Numbered from the stretch's first letter, positions 15,539 through 24,261 are shown. The stretch: 64,000 nt of DNA from Lysinibacillus irui (GCF_028877475.1 NZ_CP113527.1:2473501-2537500); one strand, 5' to 3'. Made by a program: numbers and translations. The notes: generated by a model from the sequence alone, not told the origin.

Positions 15539-16015
15539 ATGTTAAAAGACAATCTAGCATCATTACGATTTAAGGAGATTTTTAAGCTTTGGTCACAGCT
15601 TGGTGTCAATCAAGGATATATTGCTTCAAGCCATGCCTTTTTTAAGCATACGCGTGATAAACAATTAAAGATAATGATCCTGGAGTTTATTCAATGTTTA
15701 AAAGAGGAAAATAAGCACCTGACATTGTTACTTAAGGAAAATGGCGTCTTGGCACCTACTACATCCATCGAGTATAATACGATGAAAATAACAGACCTTC
15801 GCGGCAAATCGATGATTAATGATGGTGAAATTAGTGCGATTTTATCCATGAATATCGCCTCCTCTTTAATTTCCGTAAGTCAAGCACTCGATCTGTCAGT
15901 GAAGAAGCTCCATTTAACAAAATATGGTGAACTTCATATGCGTTATTCACTACTGGGATCAAAATTGATTGACTATAGTCAGCGTAAAGGTTGGTTAGAG
16001 GCTCGTCCACGCTAA
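15539..16015 (+). CDS. DUF3231-like helical protein
   Basis: A 158-aa all-helical protein, MLKDNLASLRFKEIFKLWSQ, then LGVNQGYIASSHAFFKHTRD. The 'E-x3-LW' front, 'HFxxHTxD'-type centre and ferritin-like helix pattern resemble the DUF3231 family (often ~170 aa, or ~330 aa as a duplication) of Bacillaceae. It lacks clear diiron EXXH ligands, so catalysis is doubtful. AGGAAGTG precedes the ATG. It lies 98 bp after the cupin gene in the same direction and may share its expression. Confidence 0.65.
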   Translation: MLKDNLASLRFKEIFKLWSQLGVNQGYIASSHAFFKHTRDKQLKIMILEFIQCLKEENKHLTLLLKENGVLAPTTSIEYNTMKITDLRGKSMINDGEISAILSMNIASSLISVSQALDLSVKKLHLTKYGELHMRYSLLGSKLIDYSQRKGWLEARPR

Positions 16016-16057
16016 AAAGAAGCATCCGTTTCATCCATAACGGAAGCTTCTTTTTTT
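16015..16057. terminator. Bidirectional terminator
   Basis: AAGAAGC-TCCGTT pairs with AACGGA-GCTTCTT (one bulged A), followed by T7 on the plus strand and by a T-run on the minus strand. It separates the convergent genes ending at 16015 and 16064. Confidence 0.85.
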
Positions 16058-16063
16058 AACTTA

Positions 16064-18670
16064 CTATCGTCTCCTAACGAACAGAAGCTTATACCATTGA
16101 TTTACGAGGAATGGTAATACAGATAAGCTATAAATGAAGCCTAGCTGTGCAATCGTCAATGGGGCAACCTCAAAGACTGTTGTGAGCATTGGCATAAACA
16201 AGACAAAGTGTAGGCTGAGCACACCGATTAAGAAAGCGAGCCATGTATATTTATTCGAGAATACACCAATAGCGAAAATCGACTCTTTGGATCTGGAGTT
16301 GAAACCATGCACTAATCTGGATAAACACAGTGTTGTAAAGGCCATTGTGCTAGCTGTTAACGTATCGCCTGTCGATAGACCAATTTGAAAAGCAATAATG
16401 GTGGAGATGGCAATTAAAATACCTTCTAATACTACTTGTGTCGTAAAGGCTTTATTTAATAAAGGTGTATGAATATTTCTAGGCTTGTCCTTCATCGTTT
16501 TCTTATTATTGGGCTCTAACCCAATGGCGATAGCTGGCAAACTATCCGTTAATAAGTTGATGAATAATAGATGGACAGGCGCAAAAGGAACAGGTAGGCC
16601 TAACACCGTTGCATATAACACAACAAAAATAGCTCCAGCATTACCAGATAATAAGAATAGAATAGCATTTTTTATATTCGTATAAATACTACGACCATTA
16701 GCGATTGCCTTAACAATCGTCGAAAAATTATCATCGGTTAAAATCATCGATGAGGCATCTTTTGCAACCTCTGTACCTGTTACCCCCATTGCGACACCAA
16801 TATCTGCTTGTTTCAAGGCAGGTCCATCATTGACACCATCCCCTGTCATAGCAACAACATGACCTTTATCCTGCCAGGCTTTTACAATTCGAATTTTTTG
16901 TGCCGGTGTAACACGAGCATAGACAGAATAATCATCAATTTTATCTTGTAACTCTTGATCTGTTAAACCATCAAGGGCGTGTCCTTCAATCGCTTCTTCT
17001 GGATTTTGTAAAATACCAATTTGTTGGGCAATCGCCGTAGCTGTAATTTTATGGTCACCGGTAATCATAACGGGCTTAATGCCTGCATTTATACAGCTTT
17101 CCACTGCTTCTTTCGATTCTTTTCTTGGAGGATCCATCATCGCAACTAAGCCGACAAAGATTAAGTCACGTTCAGCTCTTGTATCAACGCTTTGCTGAGG
17201 GAAAACATCTTTATACGCAATGGCCAGCACACGTAAACCATTCATTGAAAAGTCACGATTGACCGCTTCAATTTTCTGACGCTGCTGTGCGGTCATTTCA
17301 AAAATGCCTGTGGATGTTTTGATTCTCGTTACTTTGGGCAAGAGTACATCCAATGCCCCTTTCGTAATCATCACCGTTTGCTTGTCCATCTGATTTACCG
17401 TGCTCATAAGCTTTCTTGCCGAATCAAATGGAATTTCAGCCAAGCGTTTATATTGCTCTCGAATTTTCAGTTCATCAAGGCCATACTGCTTTCCTAATTT
17501 CACAAGAGCAATTTCGGTAGGGTCGCCGATTTCTTTCTGATCTCGCTCTACAGCATCACTACATAAAAGTGCCTTGATCATCAGCTCTTTTTCCACTGGA
17601 TTTGTTGGATTAAGCCAATCATGTGGTATCTTTTTCTGGTCGACAAAGACTTCTTGTACCACCATTTTATTTTCTGTTAAGGTCCCTGTTTTATCAGAAC
17701 AAATAACTGAAACACTTCCTAAGCTTTCCACCGCATAAAGCTTACGGATAATCGCATTTTCCTTCGCCATCTTCTGCGTGCCAAAAGCTAATACGATAGT
17801 CACAATGGAACTTAGCGCCTCTGGGATTGCTGCAACAGCAAGGGAGACTGCAAACATAAATGATTCAACTAAGGCTCGTCCTCGAATAAGGTCAATTGTA
17901 AAAATAGCTAAACAAATGAGTGTAATCCCTAATGCTAATTTTTCACCGAATTGATCAAGACTAATTTGTAGGGGCGTTTTCTTCTCCTTGGCTGTATCGA
18001 GTAAATTCGCAATTTTGCCGATTTCTGTCTGCATGCCGATTGCCGTCACCATTACAATACCACGGCCATTAGTTACAAAGCTTCCTGAATACACCATGTT
18101 CTTCTTATCAGCAATGGTCACATTATTTTTTCGTATAGGATCTGTACTTTTGGCTACAGCAATCGATTCACCTGTTAGGGAACTTTCATTAATGTGTAAA
18201 TTATGACATTCTAGTAGTCTGCCATCTGCATTGATGTAATCGCCCGCCTCCAATATCAGAAGATCTCCTATCACAATTTCCTCCGAAGGAATCTGCATTA
18301 GTTGATTGTTACGCATGACTTTGGCAATGGGAGAGGTCAACGCTTTCAGATTGTCTAGAGATTGTTCTGCTTTTACATGTTGTACAGTACCTAAAATAGC
18401 ATTTAAAATCACTACAATCATAATAACAATCGTACTTTCTACTTCCCCTAGTAGAAATGAAACGAAGGCCGCAACGAGTAATATAATAACTAATAAATCT
18501 TTAAATTGTCCGAAAAATACAGCCCACGTACTTGTTTTTTTTCCTTCCTCTAATACATTATAGCCATAGACCTGTTGCCTTTTTTGGACGTCATCATCGG
18601 TCAAGCCTTGTGGGGTGACGCTCAATATCTTCATGACTTCAGCAGACGATTGTTGATGATATTCAGTCAT
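16064..18670 (-). CDS. Cation-translocating P-type ATPase (Ca2+-type, P2A)
   Basis: An 868-aa membrane pump. Domains in order: cation ATPase N-terminal region; first helices; actuator with LTGES (about 163-167); phosphorylation motif CSDKTGTLTENK (about 322-333); nucleotide-binding part with KGALDVL; MITGDH; TGDGVNDGPALKQADIGVAM hinge; and the C-terminal six-helix cation ATPase domain. PEALSSIVT in helix M4 and the NLLTDSLPAIA segment in M6 match Ca2+ pumps of the YloB/PacL branch. ATP hydrolysis via Asp in DKTGT drives export of Ca2+ or possibly Mn2+. The ATG is preceded by GGAAGGAG. A weak hairpin ACTATTTT/AAAATAGT lies in its leader. Confidence 0.95.
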   Translation of the reverse strand: MTEYHQQSSAEVMKILSVTPQGLTDDDVQKRQQVYGYNVLEEGKKTSTWAVFFGQFKDLLVIILLVAAFVSFLLGEVESTIVIMIVVILNAILGTVQHVKAEQSLDNLKALTSPIAKVMRNNQLMQIPSEEIVIGDLLILEAGDYINADGRLLECHNLHINESSLTGESIAVAKSTDPIRKNNVTIADKKNMVYSGSFVTNGRGIVMVTAIGMQTEIGKIANLLDTAKEKKTPLQISLDQFGEKLALGITLICLAIFTIDLIRGRALVESFMFAVSLAVAAIPEALSSIVTIVLAFGTQKMAKENAIIRKLYAVESLGSVSVICSDKTGTLTENKMVVQEVFVDQKKIPHDWLNPTNPVEKELMIKALLCSDAVERDQKEIGDPTEIALVKLGKQYGLDELKIREQYKRLAEIPFDSARKLMSTVNQMDKQTVMITKGALDVLLPKVTRIKTSTGIFEMTAQQRQKIEAVNRDFSMNGLRVLAIAYKDVFPQQSVDTRAERDLIFVGLVAMMDPPRKESKEAVESCINAGIKPVMITGDHKITATAIAQQIGILQNPEEAIEGHALDGLTDQELQDKIDDYSVYARVTPAQKIRIVKAWQDKGHVVAMTGDGVNDGPALKQADIGVAMGVTGTEVAKDASSMILTDDNFSTIVKAIANGRSIYTNIKNAILFLLSGNAGAIFVVLYATVLGLPVPFAPVHLLFINLLTDSLPAIAIGLEPNNKKTMKDKPRNIHTPLLNKAFTTQVVLEGILIAISTIIAFQIGLSTGDTLTASTMAFTTLCLSRLVHGFNSRSKESIFAIGVFSNKYTWLAFLIGVLSLHFVLFMPMLTTVFEVAPLTIAQLGFIYSLSVLPFLVNQWYKLLFVRRR

Positions 18671-18916
18671 TGGGTTCTCCTTCCATTTACAAGATTTGAA
18701 GAGCTCCTACTATTTTTCTTGAAAATAGTAAGCGCACTTAAATCTCAAACTCCTATAAAATTCATTAACTACAACAATCTATTCCATATGTATTTAGAGT
18801 ATGCTTAGAATTCATAGAGAAATTAATTTTGAAAGAGATACAAACATAGATTCAATCAAACTAAGTCTTAGCATAATTGCAGTTAATAGATCCAAAACCT
18901 CTGCTAAATCAAGCTA

Positions 18917-18951
18917 AAAAGGTATTGGAGATAGCTTCCCCAATACCTTTT
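18917..18951. terminator. Terminator after pbuE
   Basis: AAAAGGTATTGG pairs with CCAATACCTTTT around a 10-nt loop; T-runs on both strands. It lies 13 bp beyond the pbuE stop (minus strand). Confidence 0.85.
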
Positions 18952-18963
18952 AGGTTGTTTCTA

Positions 18964-20154
18964 TTATGAGTTGTGGTGGGCTGATTGATAATCTCCATGC
19001 TGCTCCTGTCCAAGTGGCGCTCTTTTAATAGAGAAAATAGCACAACCTAATGCACAGAGAACTAGAATCGTTCCAAAGCTCGCTAAATGCATAACAGAAT
19101 CAGTCAAAGCAAACATGGCGCCTCCAACTGCTGATCCAATGGATATCCCAATTTGAAGGGCAGCTGTATTTAAGCTCTGCTGAATATCGGATGATTTAGG
19201 ATCAGTTTGAATTAAATAATTTTGTAATGGTGGTGTCAATGCCCAGCTTAATGCACCCCATAAAACTGTAAACACTAAAAATAGCGGTAAAGCAATGATC
19301 GTGTAAGGAATACTGAATAAAACTATAGCAAAGGCAGACACAATCAAAATAATGGCTTTACTCGTGCCAATTTTATCACTCACCCAGCCTCCTACTGCGT
19401 TCCCACTAACAGAGGCAATACCGAAGATTAAGTAACAAATACTAATCCATGAAGGACTCATATCAAATGCTTCTACTAAAAAAGGTGTTAAATAAGCGTA
19501 GAGCATGTAATGTCCTGCTAGCATAAACAACGTAGTTAACTGAGCTGTAAGGATTTTTAAATTAGCTAAAGATTTGATTTGTGCCTTCAGTGGCACTACT
19601 TCTCCGATTGGCATTTTTTCAAGTAATAAGGCAATTAAAATCATGGAAAGTGTTGACAGAATGCTAATGCCTAAAAATATAGCTCGCCAACCGAAAGCTT
19701 CTGTTATAAAAATACCCATTGGTACACCAATGACAAGCGCAGAGCTTACACCCATGAAAACGAGTCCTAACGCCTTGGCACGATGTTTAGGCTCAACAAT
19801 TTTTGTCGTAATCGTTAAAGATAATACAATGACTAATGCTGTGCTCATCGCTGTGAAAATACGGGCAATTAGCACAATAATGAACGTTGTACTAAAGAAG
19901 GTCATTAAGTTACCTAACGTGAAAATAAATAATGATATTAAGAATAAGCGCTTCCTTTCCACCTTAGCTGTCAAGGATAACAGGACAGGCGCAGAAATAG
20001 CATAAACCAGTGCAAAAATCGTAATTAATTGCCCAGCTGTTGCTAAAGATACATGTAAATCCTCTGCAATATTTGGCAGTATCCCACCAACAATTAATTC
20101 AACTAACCCTACTGCAAAGGTAGTCACCGCAAGAATATAAACTCTCCAATTCAT
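18964..20154 (-). CDS. pbuE: Purine efflux pump, MFS transporter PbuE
   Basis: A 396-aa DHA1-type major facilitator with about 12 helices. It aligns by eye along its length with B. subtilis PbuE: AVGLVELIVGGILPNIAEDL at the start, SLTAKVERKRL in loop 2-3, RIFTAMSTALVIVLSLTI, LAGHYMLYAYLTPFL, and SSDIQQSLNTAALQIGISIG near the end. PbuE exports hypoxanthine and other purine bases and analogues. The identification is independently supported by a purine riboswitch in the leader with the pbuE layout. SD AAGGGAG; this SD can pair with an upstream AATCTCC. Monocistronic with a terminator. Confidence 0.95.
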   Translation of the reverse strand: MNWRVYILAVTTFAVGLVELIVGGILPNIAEDLHVSLATAGQLITIFALVYAISAPVLLSLTAKVERKRLFLISLFIFTLGNLMTFFSTTFIIVLIARIFTAMSTALVIVLSLTITTKIVEPKHRAKALGLVFMGVSSALVIGVPMGIFITEAFGWRAIFLGISILSTLSMILIALLLEKMPIGEVVPLKAQIKSLANLKILTAQLTTLFMLAGHYMLYAYLTPFLVEAFDMSPSWISICYLIFGIASVSGNAVGGWVSDKIGTSKAIILIVSAFAIVLFSIPYTIIALPLFLVFTVLWGALSWALTPPLQNYLIQTDPKSSDIQQSLNTAALQIGISIGSAVGGAMFALTDSVMHLASFGTILVLCALGCAIFSIKRAPLGQEQHGDYQSAHHNS

Positions 20155-20157
20155 CGT

Positions 20158-20196
20158 AATCTCCCTTTCGTTACACTTTCATTTTTGCAGGAGATT
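20158..20196 (-). promoter_or_regulatory. Hairpin covering the pbuE ribosome-binding site
   Basis: On the minus strand AATCTCC (20196-20190) is complementary to GGAGATT (20164-20158), which contains the SD of pbuE. The loop is 25 nt. If formed, it would mask ribosome binding, giving a second layer of control after the riboswitch terminator. Effect inferred. Confidence 0.45.
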
Positions 20197-20261
20197 TTTT
20201 TATGCATTACGCCGCAAGGTACGCTTCGGTACGCTACAAACTAACGGCTGAATCAACATAA

Positions 20262-20360
20262 AAAAATCCTGACTACAAAAATGAAGCAAAGTTTTGTAGT
20301 CAGGATTTTATGGTTCCTGGTAGAGACCCTCAATCCATATTATTGAGGTTATACAGATCA
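20262..20360 (-). promoter_or_regulatory. Purine riboswitch with terminator (guanine-type C74) upstream of pbuE
   Basis: The minus strand carries the full purine aptamer: P1 strand TGTATAA, P2 CCTCAA/TTGAGG with L2 TAATATGG, junction TCTCTACC, P3 CAGGA/TCCTG with L3 ACCATAAA, then A-C-T before the closing P1 strand ACAAAA. L2 and L3 keep the bases for the loop-loop contact. The specificity base (position 74, opposite g20299) is C, the guanine/hypoxanthine type, not the U of the B. subtilis pbuE adenine switch. The aptamer's 3' half also forms the 5' arm of a terminator (AAATCCTGACTAC pairing with GTAGTCAGGATTT plus T-run), so ligand binding should prevent termination: an ON layout as in pbuE. 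Confidence 0.93.
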
Positions 20361-20376
20361 AATATTTACTTTAGCT

Positions 20377-20405
20377 ATAGTAGCACATCAAAATTTCGTT
20401 GACAA
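20377..20405 (-). promoter_or_regulatory. Promoter of the pbuE riboswitch transcript
   Basis: Minus strand TTGTCA (20405-20400), a 17-bp spacer, TACTAT (20382-20377). The start point would lie near 20370, about 10 nt upstream of the aptamer. Confidence 0.7.
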
Positions 20406-20536
20406 TAGCTTTTTTTATAGAATTAAATGATCTTATAAAACTGCCGAATCGAGAGAAAATTTCGAAATTCCGCTTATATTTTAATGAATTTGACCATACA
20501 TATTAACATATACTAACTATTTTACGAGGTGATTGT

Positions 20537-20740
20537 TTGCGTATAGTAGGATTTGTCTGCTATTTTTTAATACTATTTTATGGCGTAGAATTAGTAGTAG
20601 AAGAGCTCACAATCGAAGAACCAGCTATTAGCTCTCCCGTGAAAAGTAAGGTATTGCCTATAAAAGAAACTGTTGAAAATTCAAGAGTTTGTGTCTATTA
20701 CCCTACGTATAAGAGCTGTACAGATTTACCAAAAAACTAA
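20537..20740 (+). CDS. Small secreted or membrane-anchored protein
   Basis: A 67-aa protein: an N-terminal hydrophobic segment RIVGFVCYFLILFYGVELVV followed by an acidic, then Lys-rich part ending VYYPTYKSCTDLPKN. The TTG at 20537 follows AGGTGA at acceptable spacing. No family is recognised. Two Cys near the end (VCVYY, KSCTD) could form a disulfide if exported. It ends in a strong bidirectional terminator shared with the signal peptidase gene. Confidence 0.55.
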   Translation: MRIVGFVCYFLILFYGVELVVEELTIEEPAISSPVKSKVLPIKETVENSRVCVYYPTYKSCTDLPKN

Positions 20741-20772
20741 AAGAGGTCACTCAAAGGAGTGGCCTCTTTTTC
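20739..20772. terminator. Bidirectional terminator
   Basis: AAAAGAGGTCACTC pairs with GAGTGGCCTCTTTT (one T-G) around a 4-nt loop, with T/A runs on both sides. It lies between the convergent 67-aa gene and the signal peptidase gene. Confidence 0.85.
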
Positions 20773-20773
20773 A

Positions 20774-21334
20774 TTATTTTGAACCGATATGAAAATGGCT
20801 AAATGGATATAGTATTGCTTTAGATTCACCATAAACAGCGTCCTCTGAAATTAAACCGTAGTGGCGACTATCAAAACTTTTTAAACGGTTGTCCCCAAGC
20901 ACAAAATACATGCCCTTTGGTACTTCTTTTTCATTAACTAATTGTTCCAAAGTAAAATTTTCTGTAATGCGTAATTGATTAGGATCATCTGTTTCACGAT
21001 TAACATAATCTTCTTTGTATGCTTTCCCATTTACATACAATACATCATCTTTCATTTCAACTTTATCCCCTGGAAGACCTATTACTCTTTTAATATAGAG
21101 TTCATCCTCGGTAGGAGATTGGAAAACAATTTGATCGAATCGTTCAATTTTACTTGTTTTACTTACAATAATAATATCCTTATCATGATACGTCGGGTAC
21201 ATCGAAGCTCCCTGCACCTTAATTGGCGCAAATAAAAACTGCTTACAGCCAAAAACGACAACAGCCGTAATGACAATAATCTTGATGTAGGATAGTATTT
21301 CTTTTTTTAAATTTGTTGTTTTTTCCTCTTGCAT
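20774..21334 (-). CDS. lepB: Signal peptidase I
   Basis: A 186-aa type I signal peptidase (S26), which cuts signal peptides from exported proteins outside the membrane. One N-terminal membrane anchor (YIKIIVITAVVVFGCKQFLF), then the catalytic Ser in GASMYPTYH (about residue 44), the catalytic Lys in YIKRVIGLPGD (about 85), and the conserved GDNRLKSFDSRHYG box. Size and order fit the small Bacillus Sip enzymes. Start taken at the second ATG (21334), because GGGGA lies 6-7 bp before it and directly abuts the first ATG at 21340. Confidence 0.96.
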   Translation of the reverse strand: MQEEKTTNLKKEILSYIKIIVITAVVVFGCKQFLFAPIKVQGASMYPTYHDKDIIIVSKTSKIERFDQIVFQSPTEDELYIKRVIGLPGDKVEMKDDVLYVNGKAYKEDYVNRETDDPNQLRITENFTLEQLVNEKEVPKGMYFVLGDNRLKSFDSRHYGLISEDAVYGESKAILYPFSHFHIGSK

Positions 21335-21482
21335 GCTCATTCCCCGATACTGTTTTTTTAATAGTATAACATTTTCTATATACTATTGACGAATGAATCA
21401 CGCAAATTGTTTCCAAATCAAAAAAAAAGACAATTGCTACAACGTAACATTGTCTAGTATTTATCCTTCTGTTGTGTAATCA

Positions 21483-21593
21483 TTATGAATGGTTGGATTG
21501 TGTAGCAGAGAGACGCTGCTCGTTCAATAAATCGACTGCTAATACGATACCTACTGGTAGTGCAAATGCTAATAATATTGTGCCAAAAATCAT
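21483..21593 (-). CDS. Small hydrophobic membrane peptide (36 aa)
   Basis: ORF MIFGTILLAFALPVGIVLAV followed by DLLNEQRLSATQSNHS. One membrane helix, then a polar tail. The ATG at 21593 has AAGGAG 8 bp upstream, a good site, while the longer overlapping ORF in another frame (21454-21654) has no such support. Unknown function; it resembles the single-helix small proteins common in Bacilli. Confidence 0.6.
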   Translation of the reverse strand: MIFGTILLAFALPVGIVLAVDLLNEQRLSATQSNHS

Positions 21594-21689
21594 CACAATC
21601 ACTCCTTTTAACCATTTCTAATATCAGTATACATTTAATTTTCTGATTTTTCAAGCTACATTGAAAAATGAACTAGCTCTATTCATTAA

Positions 21690-21736
21690 AAAAAAATCAT
21701 TCAACTAGGCATGCACCCTACCTGAATGATTTTTTA
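21690..21736. terminator. Terminator, both strands
   Basis: AATCATTCA / TGAATGATT (21695-21703 and 21723-21731) with long A and T runs outside. On the minus strand it ends the 41-aa ORF transcript. Confidence 0.75.
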
Positions 21737-21753
21737 TCTTTACATATACAATT

Positions 21754-21879
21754 TTAAACATAATAGTTGTAGGCCTCTAATAGCTGATTGGACTGGATTT
21801 CTTCGCACTTTGCGTTTAGGTACATAGCTTTGCATGCACTGATTAAGCGCTGTATACCTAAGCACCTGGGTCCTCCCAT
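21754..21879 (-). CDS. Short protein (41 aa), possibly Spo0E-like
   Basis: ORF MGGPRCLGIQRLISACKAMY then LNAKCEEIQSNQLLEAYNYYV. The ATG at 21879 has AGGGAGGGAG 8 bp upstream. The pattern 'I..cKaMYlnA....QSNQLLEaynyYV' is reminiscent of Spo0E-type phosphatases (two helices, S-x-x-x-D motif), but the signature Ser-x-x-x-Asp is absent, so this is either a degenerate member or unrelated. A terminator follows at 21690-21736. Confidence 0.45.
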   Translation of the reverse strand: MGGPRCLGIQRLISACKAMYLNAKCEEIQSNQLLEAYNYYV

Positions 21880-21948
21880 TCATTCATCTCCCTCCCTTCA
21901 TGGCCGAAAAATTTACTTTGTTGACACTACGTGTAGTAAGCACCACGC

Positions 21949-22887
21949 TTACTTGCTTTTTAAATGATTGTTTAGATCTGTTTGTATTTTTTGAAGCTCT
22001 TCCTCATTCGGAATGTAGTACCAAATACGATTAATCCTTTGACCTTCTCCCTGTTCAAACGATATTTGCTCAATATCCTTATCCATTTTTTTATAAATAC
22101 TTTGTAGCTGGATCAGGTCTTTGACTGAGAAGTTCATGCGAACATTATCGCCTAACACATTAAGCATATCTGTTGCCTTTAATAATGTAGATGGCGTGGA
22201 GGCTTTTTTCATAACAGCTTCAATAATTTGACGTTGTCGAATTTGACGACCAAAATCACCACGTGGATCTTCATAACGAATACGAGAAAAAATAAGCGCC
22301 TCATTACCATTTAACGTAATTTCACCCTCTGGGTAATGGTATTCGTCATAGGTTAAATCCATATCATTATTGATCGTTACACCACCAAGCGTATCAATAA
22401 TTTGCAAAAAGCCCTCCATATTAATAAATACATAGTAATCAATTGGTATATTTAAAAAATTCTCCACCGTATCCACAGCCATCGGAACGCCACCAAAGGC
22501 ATAGGCATGATTAATTTTATCAACGGTGTCATGACCAACAATTTCTGTACGAGTATCACGGGGAATACTAAGCATTTTCATCGTCTGCTTTTCTGGATTC
22601 ACAGTAATCACAATCATCGTATCTGAACGACCACTATCATCTTTACGTTCATCGACCCCAAGCATCAGAACCGAGAATGGTTCTTTTTTGATCACTGTTT
22701 TTTCTTCTGGTTGTGCTGCATCTGTTGTTTGAATAAGTGGTGTATTTATTTTATTCATGGTTTTTTGGATGGTAAAGTAGGCAGTCCCTATAAAAATTAA
22801 AAAAATTGCTAATAGGCTACCGACTATCCACAGCCATATTTTTTTCTTGCTCTTTTTCTCTTTAGAGCGTTTCATGTTTTTTTCCAT
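21949..22887 (-). CDS. LytR-CpsA-Psr (LCP) family cell-wall glycopolymer ligase
   Basis: A 312-aa membrane-anchored protein: a Lys-rich cytoplasmic start, one helix (IWLWIVGSLLAIFLIFIGTA, about 17-36), then the extracellular LCP domain with the conserved VLMLGVDERKDDSGRSDTMI, MLSIPRDTRTEI, KINHAYAFGG and the Arg-rich FSRIRYEDPRGDFGRQIRQR. LCP enzymes attach teichoic acids or other glycopolymers to peptidoglycan from undecaprenyl-phosphate carriers; these Arg and Asp residues bind the pyrophosphate. SD AGAGGA before the ATG. Its 3' end runs into overlapping dyads (GTAAGC/GCTTAC) that may terminate. Confidence 0.95.
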   Translation of the reverse strand: MEKNMKRSKEKKSKKKIWLWIVGSLLAIFLIFIGTAYFTIQKTMNKINTPLIQTTDAAQPEEKTVIKKEPFSVLMLGVDERKDDSGRSDTMIVITVNPEKQTMKMLSIPRDTRTEIVGHDTVDKINHAYAFGGVPMAVDTVENFLNIPIDYYVFINMEGFLQIIDTLGGVTINNDMDLTYDEYHYPEGEITLNGNEALIFSRIRYEDPRGDFGRQIRQRQIIEAVMKKASTPSTLLKATDMLNVLGDNVRMNFSVKDLIQLQSIYKKMDKDIEQISFEQGEGQRINRIWYYIPNEEELQKIQTDLNNHLKSK

Positions 22888-23078
22888 ACATAAGTCCTCT
22901 CTTGCTTAACAATTTTGCCCCTCTTTTTGACGTATTAAGTTGGAAAAAAGTTTATCTAGTCTACTTATATGCATAATGAACGAAAAAAAGACGTACACTA
23001 GTATTTACTAAATTCACAGCATACTATTCCCTCATTTGTAAATTAATTTCCTTTCAGTTTATCTATTTCCTTCATTTA

Positions 23079-23107
23079 TTGAAAATTCATTATTATTGAT
23101 ATATACT
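23079..23107 (+). promoter_or_regulatory. Sigma-A promoter for the M24 peptidase operon
   Basis: TTGAAA (23079-23084), a 17-bp spacer, TATACT (23102-23107), 66 bp before the peptidase start. Confidence 0.65.
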
Positions 23108-23172
23108 ACTTTCAGATACAACGTCTCTATATAAGAAACAATTAATCTAGTTAATAGGTAGGAGGAATATCA

Positions 23173-24261
23173 ATGTTTCAAAAAAGAAGAGAGAAGCTAG
23201 TTTCTCGCATGCAGCAACAGCAAATAGATCTAGCAGTCCTAGTGCCTGGTTCGAACATGTATTATTTTACAGGTCTCCAATTAAAGCAAAGTGAGCGCTT
23301 AACATTAGCTGTCATTACCGCTAACAATCAATTGTTTTTTCTAGTACCACAAGTAGAGTTAACGAAAGTAGATGCAAATAATGGTGGTGCTATCTTATCT
23401 TATTCAGATGAGGAAGGACCGGCACAGGCCATCCAGCAACTTAAAAAAGAGCTTGGAGCATTGCACACACTTGGCGTAGAGTTTGACACTATGCACGTCA
23501 AGGAGCAGAAAGCCATCGAAAAGCTTACATATGACAATTTATGTGATATCGGTGATTCCATTCGTGAACTACGGATGAAAAAAGATGACCATGAAATAAC
23601 ATTTATGCGACAGGCAGTACAAATTGTTGAAGAAAGTCTTGAAGCTACATTACCAACTATTCAAGCTGGCGTTACAGAGATGGAAGTAGCAGCACAATTA
23701 GAATATGAAATGAGAAGACGTGGATCAGAGGGAACACCTTTTGGCACCATTGTAGCTTCAGGTTATCGCGGTGCACTTCCCCATGGCAGAGCTAGTACAA
23801 AAAAAATAGAGATAGGTGAATTAATCGTCATTGACTTTGGTGCAATTTATAAGGGCTACGTAGCTGATATGACCCGAACAATCGCTTTAGGGGATGTCTC
23901 ACCAACATTAAAAACAATCTACAATATTGTTAAACAAGCGAATGAAACTGCAATAGCTGCGATAAAACCAGGTATGACAGCACATGACATCGATGATATT
24001 GCAAGAAAAATTATTTGTGGTGCTGGCTATGGTGACTACTTCACACATCGACTAGGGCATGGCATTGGTTTAAGTGCACATGAAGAACCTTATTTAATGC
24101 AGCGTAATCACTTAGTGTTGAAATCAGGCATGGCATTTACGGTCGAGCCAGGTATTTATGTACAGGATGTGGGTGGTGTGCGGATCGAGGATAATCTCAT
24201 TGTTACAGAAATTGGCTATGAGAATTTAATGAACTATACGAAGGAATTAATAATCCTATAA
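23173..24261 (+). CDS. Xaa-Pro-type aminopeptidase (M24)
   Basis: A 362-aa creatinase/aminopeptidase-P fold enzyme. N-terminal creatinase-like domain (to about residue 130), then the 'pita-bread' M24 domain with the metal ligands in order: Asp in VIDFGAIY, Asp in ADMTRTIA, His in HRLGHGIGLSAHEEP, Glu in FTVEPGIY and Glu in GVRIEDN. It hydrolyses Xaa-Pro bonds or related amides. SD TAGGAGGAAT. The aminotransferase gene follows after 14 bp; the pair is probably one operon under the IclR-type regulator encoded convergently downstream. Confidence 0.93.
   Translation: MFQKRREKLVSRMQQQQIDLAVLVPGSNMYYFTGLQLKQSERLTLAVITANNQLFFLVPQVELTKVDANNGGAILSYSDEEGPAQAIQQLKKELGALHTLGVEFDTMHVKEQKAIEKLTYDNLCDIGDSIRELRMKKDDHEITFMRQAVQIVEESLEATLPTIQAGVTEMEVAAQLEYEMRRRGSEGTPFGTIVASGYRGALPHGRASTKKIEIGELIVIDFGAIYKGYVADMTRTIALGDVSPTLKTIYNIVKQANETAIAAIKPGMTAHDIDDIARKIICGAGYGDYFTHRLGHGIGLSAHEEPYLMQRNHLVLKSGMAFTVEPGIYVQDVGGVRIEDNLIVTEIGYENLMNYTKELIIL

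Noticed and set aside
20537..20740. Bacteriocin or pheromone precursor for the 67-aa gene
   Set aside because: No processing, export or immunity genes nearby; the Cys pair alone is not enough.
21454..21654. 66-aa ORF overlapping the 36-aa membrane peptide
   Set aside because: Its start lacks an SD, while the alternative frame has a well-placed AAGGAG and a plausible membrane protein.
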